This document shows, one piece after another, positions 57,660 to 64,000 of a stretch of DNA of 64,000 nucleotides. The position numbers and the translations under genes were made by a program. The first letter of the stretch is position 1, and every line of letters starts with the position of its first letter. The stretch is from NCBI RefSeq assembly GCF_963583255.1, contig NC_084817.1:10732121-10796120 (forward strand), written 5' to 3'. The notes under the pieces were generated by a model. The model was given only the letters and a program-made list of their open reading frames with translations. It was not told the origin of the DNA and did no database searches. The stretch is from Pyrus communis (Eukaryota > Streptophyta > Magnoliopsida > Rosales > Rosaceae).

Positions 57660-59752
57660 TGATGCGAAAATTAACTTAACACACAAATTAACCCTCTTTT
57701 GACAATTGTAATATATAAGTAAGTAGGGATCGTTCTTAAACCGGGGATTATGAGGGATTGCTAAACACTTTAAACTGACTCAAATAACTAAAACTAAACT
57801 TTAAAACACTTAACTCAACTTAAAAGACTCAAAACAAGTTCACAAGACTCAAAATAAGCTAAAAACACTCAAAACTGCCTAAAAAACACAAACTGGGCAG
57901 ATTTGACTCTAAACACAAAATTGGACGAAATTTGATTCTAACTTGACTCAAAACACTTGAAAACACAATCTAAAACATATTCTAACTAATTAGACACTCT
58001 AAAATAAATGGAGATTTGATTTTGGACGAAAATAAAATAAACAAAACAAAACTTTAAACTGGCAGATTTGGACGAATTTGATGGAATTAAGTGGATAGTG
58101 GGCTAGCTAGGAGGTCTTTCTCCACACATGGCATACTTGCATACAAAACAATCTCCAATTGCTTATTCAATGAATCATGAACCTCAACACCCCAAGTTAA
58201 TTAGGTACGCTTAAATTAACTCTCAGATTTCCCTTAGGTCATTGAATTGAATGGAATTAGCGCATTGCAATCAAATTATTCCTCAAAAGTTCTCTATATG
58301 AAAGCGCATAATAGAAAAACAATCAAAGATCATTAGATTCTATGAAAATCATAAGTGTTGACGAGGCATTCATAACTATGAAAGCGCATGATACTTATGC
58401 CAAGAATTTACTTAATATGATTGTGACCAACAATCTTTACTACTTATGAATATAAGTTCCCAACGATTAGGTGAAGTTCCCTTATACCCTAGCATCAGAT
58501 TTATGCATGCAAATTAAGCGTGTACTCTCAATTCATATACATAAACAAGTTTTAATTCAAATAGATAAGTAAATTGAATTCACCATTCATGAAATCACAA
58601 CTGAAAGTAATCAAATCATAATGCACATATAGCCATGGTTTTGAAATTCCCCCTAGCCAAAAGGGGATTAGTTCCTCATGCTCACAAAGCAAAGATTCTT
58701 GAAATTAAACATTGAAAACACAAGAAAGATTACACCTAAACGTTTCAGCAATTCCAGGTTGAATGGCATGCACGGCTAGGCTTCCCTTCCTCTTCCTTGC
58801 TGCGGTACAAGTTGTGGGTGGTGGATTTGGGGGTTTTGAATGGTGTATTCTTGTTTAGAAGGATGAATAATGGCTGATTATGGTGGTAGGGTGCGGCAGG
58901 TTGTGTATGGAGATGTATGGAGTAGATGGAGGATGAAGGATGGAGGCTAGGGTGTTGCGGCAAGCTGTTTTCTGTATAGCATAAGGGGTGGTACGAATTT
59001 GTGGCTGAAAATATGTTTATATAGTCCTAGGGTTAATTAGATTAGGGTTACACTTAGCAGATTTTATGGATTAGGGCCCTAGGGTTCGGCACAAATAAGT
59101 TAAATCCACTTAGGAGAGGGTTTGGCCCAATTAGTTTCATAAAAGGATTTGTGTAACCCAAATCCACAAGGAATGAGGCCTAACAAATCAGAATCCAAAA
59201 GGCAAAAGGTTTAGGAAATTCGTCCAAAATTGGGCCTTCTAGAAACTAGGTGTTTTATGGCTGATTTTGGGTTTTCTAGAAGAGATAAAAGGGGGAAGGG
59301 TGTGGCACCCATTTAGGGTTAGATAAGGCTTTTAGAAATCATGTTTTTAGGTCCACTTGCAGCTAGGATTAAGACATGATAAGGTTAGGATAGGATAAGA
59401 TGAGATAAGGTTTTGGATAATGTTGGATAAGGTTTTAGATAAGGTTTTGGATAGGGTTTCCTCTTTTGAGCTACTTCGTTATCCACTTTGTCTTGAGCTT
59501 AGTTCCTTCCTCTTCTCATCATATTTCTAGCCTCTTGAACTCCAAATTCGTCCATCCATGTTGGCCCATATGCAAGCTATCCACATAGTGCCCAAAACTG
59601 CTCCAAAATGCATCAAAATGCACTTTCTTGGTACTTTAACCCTTTGGACCTACAAACGCACGAAAATGAGTTGTAATACAACATTAACTAGGAAATAATA
59701 GCATAAATGCACAAGAATAAGCTAACTAAGTCGCATAAATATGCTCCTATCA
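57660..59752 (-). mobile_element. Solo LTR, 2093 bp, same family as 34401-36663
   Basis: On - it starts TGATAGGAGCATATTTATG at 59752 and ends AATTTTCGCATCA at 57660. The perfect 5-bp duplication attgt flanks it (57655-57659 and 59753-59757). A minus-strand TATA box (actatataaac) lies near 59018. The minus frame 58963-58745 (His/Pro/Ser-rich) is low complexity. It cuts the Tat pol frame: on one side archaeal-type RNase H, on the other the same frame resuming with NAHADALAG. Confidence 0.87.
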
Positions 59753-61124
59753 ATTGTCTGCTCATGGAACTTGAGTGAGAGTGTAAGTCTGAAATGCCTC
59801 AAGCTGCCTGTGTACTTTCTCTAGGTATTGTGTTATCCTTGGATGTTTTACCATGTACTCCCCAATAGTTTGGCTGGTGATTAGTTAGGAATCAGAATGA
59901 ATTACAAGCTTCTTCACCGCCAAGTCTTTTGCTATTCTAACGCCTGTAGTAGGGCCTCACACTTTGTTTCGTTGTTGGATGCTTTGAAGCCTAGAGTGAT
60001 CGCCTGATCGAGCATTGAGCCATTTGGGGTGACAAGGACCACGTATGCTCTCGAGCCTTTGTAATTGGATACGCCATCAACATGCAAATGGTAGAAATCT
60101 TTGTTGGGGGGAGTATGCGCATATAAGGTGTGCTCGATTGCTTCTGGGGCGTTGCTGGGCTGCTCTGTTACGTCGCTTAAGCTAGGCACGAATTCTGCTA
60201 AGAAGTCTATTAAGGCTTAAGCCTTTATCGTCATGCGGGGTTAGAAAACTAAACCGTATTGGCCGATTTCCAATGCCCACTTCATAACTTGTTGAAAAGC
60301 GTCCGCATGATCATAGAGGATACTGAGTCATGACGATGATTGTACGAGCTTGAAAGTATGGTCTGATCTTCTGAGCCTGAACAATTAGCGCCAAAATTAA
60401 TTTTTCTATCTTTAGATATCTTCCTTTCGGATTGAGAAGAGCTCTAGAAGTGTAGAATACTGGAAATTAGGCCCCCAACTCATCTCGTATGAAGGCAAAG
60501 CTCACTGCTACTTCAGAGACTGCCAGGTAGATGTATAAATCCTCCGCTGCTTCCAGCTTGGATAGTAAAGGAGGTGATGTGAGATACTTCTTTAGGTCTT
60601 GGAAGGCTCTTTTGCACTCTTCATCCCATTTATCTTGTTGTGCCCTCTTGATAGCCTTGAAAAAGGGTTTGCATCGATTGCTGGACCGCAAGAGAAATCG
60701 GTTAAGGGCAGTTGCTCGTCCGGTTAAGCTTTGGATCTCCTTCAAGGTAGTTGGAGACTTCATCTCTAGGATCACTCGGATTTGCTTGGGTGTGCTTCAA
60801 TTCCTCGTTGGGTTACTAAATTCCCTAGGAATCGGCTTGAAGATACTCCAAACGTGCATTTGGTGGGGTTGAGCTTCATCTTGTATTTTCTAAGGATGTT
60901 GAAACTTTCTACCAAGTTGTGGATGAGGTCTGACCGCTGCTTGCCCTTTATCATGATGTCGTCGACATAGACCTCCACGGCTACCCTAATTTGCTTCTTG
61001 AACGTCATATTTACTAACCTTTGGTAAGTGGCTCTCGCGTTCTTGAGGCCAAAAGGCATGACCTTGTAGCAGTAGGTGCCTCGCTTGATCACGAACATGG
61101 TTTTCTCCTTGTCGGGCTCATACA
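59753..61124 (-). pseudogene. Tat RT, RNase H and archaeal-type RNase H remnant
   Basis: On -: RT from 61124 (YEPDKEKTMFVIKRGTYCYK, VMPFGLKNARATYQRLVN, VYVDDIMIK, MKLNPTKCTFGV); the connection and first RNase H (60775-60467: LKEIQSLTGRATALNRF, DLYIYLAVSEVAVSF); and then the second, RVT_3-type RNase H (60189-59932: FYHLHVDGVSNYKGSRAYVV, LGFKASNNETKCEALL). In the last, the usual Asp of HVDG is kept, while the Glu region reads Thr-Lys-Cys in place of the usual Ala-Glu-Tyr. RT lacks its first third because element E is inserted there. Several stops. Confidence 0.8.
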
Positions 61125-62905
61125 TGATAGGATTAAAAGCACACCACAAAGTAGCACACAAATGTCCTATTGATTTTCCTTATTAACAATAAGATTTCTC
61201 ATACAGCATGTGAAAATAAGGGTCTTTCCCATAAAAAATTGTTTTATCTAACTTCTTAAAATGTCACAAAAATTGGGCTGTTGTCCCTACTGACCATCCA
61301 CCAAAAAATAATTGTTAGACTGACTTACACTTATCTAAAATCAACAAAATTTTATATTCAAACACTAGACACATAGAGCTACACTTACACAAATTTTTGG
61401 GATTTTTGGAGTTGATTTGCTATTAAAATTAAATCGAACAACAAATAGGACAGAAACAGATTTTAAATAATAAAAATAGATTGTAGTTCACAAGTTAAGA
61501 AAATGAGTTAGGAAAATTGCCATCCACCACCAAATAATCATGCAAACATGTTATGTTTCATTCAAATTCCTTATATTTCCGGATGAAGATGCTCAAGTTG
61601 GCTCAATGTTAGAACTCAACCTATTACTCTTTCTTATGTTAAGAGAATGGTGTTTTCAACTTAACTTAGTCCCTAACATGCAATCTAGAATGGCGTGTTC
61701 ATAGATTTAACAAGTAGAAATCATTAAGAACGAAAAGAGTTTGAGTCATCGCAAGACATCGTAAGTACTGGCGTTGTCTTACTTATCCTAGAAATTGGTT
61801 CACATGTTAATTGCATTTAACAAGTACTACTCTAGAACATATGTAGGTCCTTATTTGATAAGGGCATGCACACACATTTTCAAAGTATTAGAATCCTAGA
61901 TATGCTTACTAAGTATGCATCCGTAGAAAATACATAAAGAATTCATCAATAAGACAAGTAGTGAACCAATTGTCATCCATTCATAAAAGTAATTCAAATG
62001 AAATGTCATAACAAACTTTCAATCATATTCAGGGCTTCAAAATAGCCCTTAACTACTAAAAATTAGTTACACATAATCCTTAAATAAAACCAAAAGAAAG
62101 ACATGAGTTTGAGAAGATAAAACCGAAAGAAGAGAATGCCAAGATTTCCTCATTCCTTTCCTTCCTTGCCCAATGTTGCTGCTTTGCCTTTTTTCCTTTC
62201 CTTTCCGCTGCAACTTGCAGCCTTGTTTTTTCTTTCTTTTCAATTTTTTTTTCACTTTTCCTTCCCCCTTTGCCGCTACAACCTCCAGCCCTTTTGTTCT
62301 TGCTTACTGCCCAAATTTCTTCTTCATAACTCACCCCACTAACAACCATTTAGTGATGACAATAAGTGAGAGGAAATGGTAAAACAATTGTAACTCCTTA
62401 GGTAGCCTTTATGCCCATCACTCTCACTTAATCCTTATCTTTAATTCCATTTCCTCTGATATTTGAATAGGTGTCAGCTGGCTTGTTCTTGGCTGCATCA
62501 GTTTTGGCTGTTGGAGTTATTGGATTTATTGCTTTCATTGCTTTCTGGTCAGTTACAAACTGCTAAGCCTCTTGGGAACCTTTCAGTGTTAAAAGGGCCA
62601 TAACTCCTTCTAGAAAAATTATATTAGTAATCCGTGAACTACTCTAGAAAATAGAAATCCGTAGCTTTCCGAGAATGTAAGGCTCATTCCTAATTCATTC
62701 TGACCTATTCGCAACTTGCTTCCAAAGTCAGCTGATCTGCACAGATAGTTTTGACAAATTTGTTACTTAAAATCCCACTTGTTCTATTTTTCTTTTCTTT
62801 GCTTGAGTAATCCCACAAAACACAAAAGAAAAGTAAAATATAAGGAACTAACTAAGAAAAGACAAGTGAATTTGATGTAAAAAATATATGAATATGAGCT
62901 TATCA
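61125..62905 (-). repeat. LTR of a further retrotransposon (element E), 1781 bp
   Basis: On - it starts TGATAAGCTCATATTCATAT at 62905 and ends AATCCTATCA at 61125. A polypurine-like tract (CTAAGTGTGGGGGTATT, 62906-62922) precedes it on -, so this is a 3' LTR with internal sequence continuing to the right. The outer flank is the Tat RT frame. Its start resembles that of the solo LTR family at 34401 (TGATA..AGC...CATATT). Short CT-rich frames near 62080-62380 are low complexity. Confidence 0.65.
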
Positions 62906-64000
62906 AATACCCCCACACTTAGCTTTTGCTAGTCCTCGAGCAAAACAAAGAAAACATGAAAAAGTAGCAACATGAAAAACAATAGCTTCCCCCTATGTGA
63001 CCCTCATAGGATTTCATTCATGAAAACAAATCATCAAGAACCTTAGCTAGCATCAAACAAGCTAATCCAAGCTCATCTTCCTTATTCAAATGTTAGCAGT
63101 AACCTTTTAATCATCCCTGAAGTGTAGTGTGTGTAATAGCCATGCTAATGCAATTTCAAGTTTTTTTTTTAAAACACCACATGCAAACTAGTGACCTTCT
63201 CACGGGACATACACTCAATCACACATATCTTTAGTTTAACGTGTTTCGCTCAAAGAATCAAATGTGAAAGATCTACCATAAGCTTGCATAAAGATCTCAT
63301 CTCGACAATCATAATTGAAAAACTTAATCAAGAGGACTTTTATTGGTTGTAATGAGGCTTAGGGAGAAGGTTATAGAAATGAAAGGATAGGTAAACACAA
63401 GTTCCAAGCTACATTGCAAGCAATTCCCTTGTTGTGATTTATAAGAGCTCAAGCTCTCCAACCACTCTGCTAATACCTCCAACCACACCTCTAAACTGAA
63501 ACTTAAAAATTTGCTTTATATACAATTTTTCTTTTTCTTCTTCTTACTTCACAAACATTTCTCATAAGGCAATCTCACAATGCTCACTAGCTAGCTTGGA
63601 AAGGGTAAGAAAAAATGTTTAAGGTATAATAAGTGTAGACATATCTCGTGATTAGAAATAAAAGGCTCAACATATAAGGCTCAAACTGGCAATCTAATGA
63701 TATCATTTTTCTTTTGGAAACATGCTTATTTGGGCCATGGTGGTAAACCTAATGCCTCTATCCTTTTCAAGTTCATGCAATCAATGACAAACATTTCGAA
63801 AGATCGTCACACAAGTTCTAGAGATGTAAGTCACATAAGTTCATCACGCATGAAAAAATATGAGTGTATGAAAAATGCAGAAATTTTCAATAGGCTTAAA
63901 AACTCACATAGGTTGTATATGGTCACTATGTTCACATATGAAGCTTTAAGTCATGCTTTAGTCTCACATCAACAAGGCTATGTGCATTTGGTTTTTCAAA
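62906..64000 (-). mobile_element. Internal (3') part of element E, runs off the edge
   Basis: It begins with the polypurine tract (cccccacacttag on +) and the stretch cttttgctagtcctcgagc. No open frame or family motif is seen in the following kilobase, so the 3' part of this element is non-coding here. The element continues beyond the window. Confidence 0.5.

Larger units (their letters stand above)
49780..64000 (-). mobile_element. Tat-lineage Ty3/gypsy retrotransposon with antisense accessory ORF (incomplete)
   Basis: Read on -, from right to left: reverse transcriptase, RNase H, archaeal-type RNase H, integrase (61124-56293), then a long 3' part, then the 3' LTR (50358-49780). A second RNase H of the RVT_3 type between RNase H and integrase is the hallmark of the Tat clade. 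The 3' part carries an accessory ORF on the opposite strand (51122-53373). Gag, protease and the 5' LTR are not in the window: a further LTR element is inserted in RT at 61124/61125. Two solo LTRs (54104-55838 and 57660-59752) interrupt it. Removing the insertions leaves one element in consistent order. Confidence 0.75.

Noticed and set aside
62067..62382. Overlapping open frames on both strands near 62.1-62.4 kb.
   Set aside because: Caused by a CT-rich low-complexity stretch inside the LTR of element E; no family pattern.
1..64000. CRISPR arrays, bacterial operons, riboswitches or phage genes.
   Set aside because: The window is plant nuclear DNA. The tandem repeats found are not regularly spaced direct repeats with unique spacers.

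Overview
The window is nuclear DNA of a flowering plant: AT-rich, intron-bearing, and dominated by plant transposable elements. A Cassandra-type 5S-bearing TRIM, several copia lineages and Tat-lineage gypsy elements fit a woody dicot, and the repeat types remind me of Rosaceae (apple/pear/cherry group). That family assignment is inference; no marker gene here proves it.

Only three ordinary host genes can be supported. (1) A three-finger RanBP2-type zinc finger protein on + at 10712-11651, with a 5'UTR intron and two coding introns. (2) A plant protein of about 425 residues that I do not recognise, on + at 39120-40397, with a possible upstream exon at 38790-38909. (3) A complete DUF247 protein on - at 40957-42267, convergent with (2). 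Everything else is transposon, transposon debris or featureless spacer.

Layout. 1-1.8 kb: decayed DUF1985 transposon-borne gene (-). 3-5.85 kb: decayed CACTA (En/Spm) element with TNP2 and Transposase_24 fragments and repeated subterminal motifs. 6.1-6.4 kb: 3' end of a LINE. 6.4-10.4 kb: spacer. 10.4-11.7 kb: zinc finger gene. 12.8-13.5 kb: hAT MITE with 8-bp target duplication. 13.7-15.2 kb: fragment of a Tat accessory ORF (-). 15.2-22 kb: decayed copia element A (+). 22.0-22.6 kb: a Tat LTR fragment. 22.6-25.5 kb: spacer. 25.6-32.6 kb: copia element B (-). 32.7-37.0 kb: a solo LTR that contains another solo LTR, both with perfect 5-bp target duplications. 37.1-38.8 kb: a TTA-flanked MITE holding an intact Cassandra TRIM, abutting gene (2). 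38.8-43.3 kb: host gene pair. 43.4-44.8 kb: local tandem duplication and a fold-back minisatellite. 45.8-49.2 kb: copia element C (-) with a hAT MITE in the tip of its LTR. 49.8-64 kb: a Tat gypsy element on -, broken by two solo LTRs and by a further LTR element that runs off the right edge.

The Tat element is the most interesting system. Its pol is on - (integrase, archaeal-type RNase H, RNase H, reverse transcriptase). Between pol and the 3' LTR it carries an accessory ORF on the opposite strand (+, 51122-53373, PF04195-like with a coiled-coil tail). A second copy of the tail of that ORF lies at 13.7-15.2 kb. Several target duplications allow the order of insertions to be read directly from the sequence.
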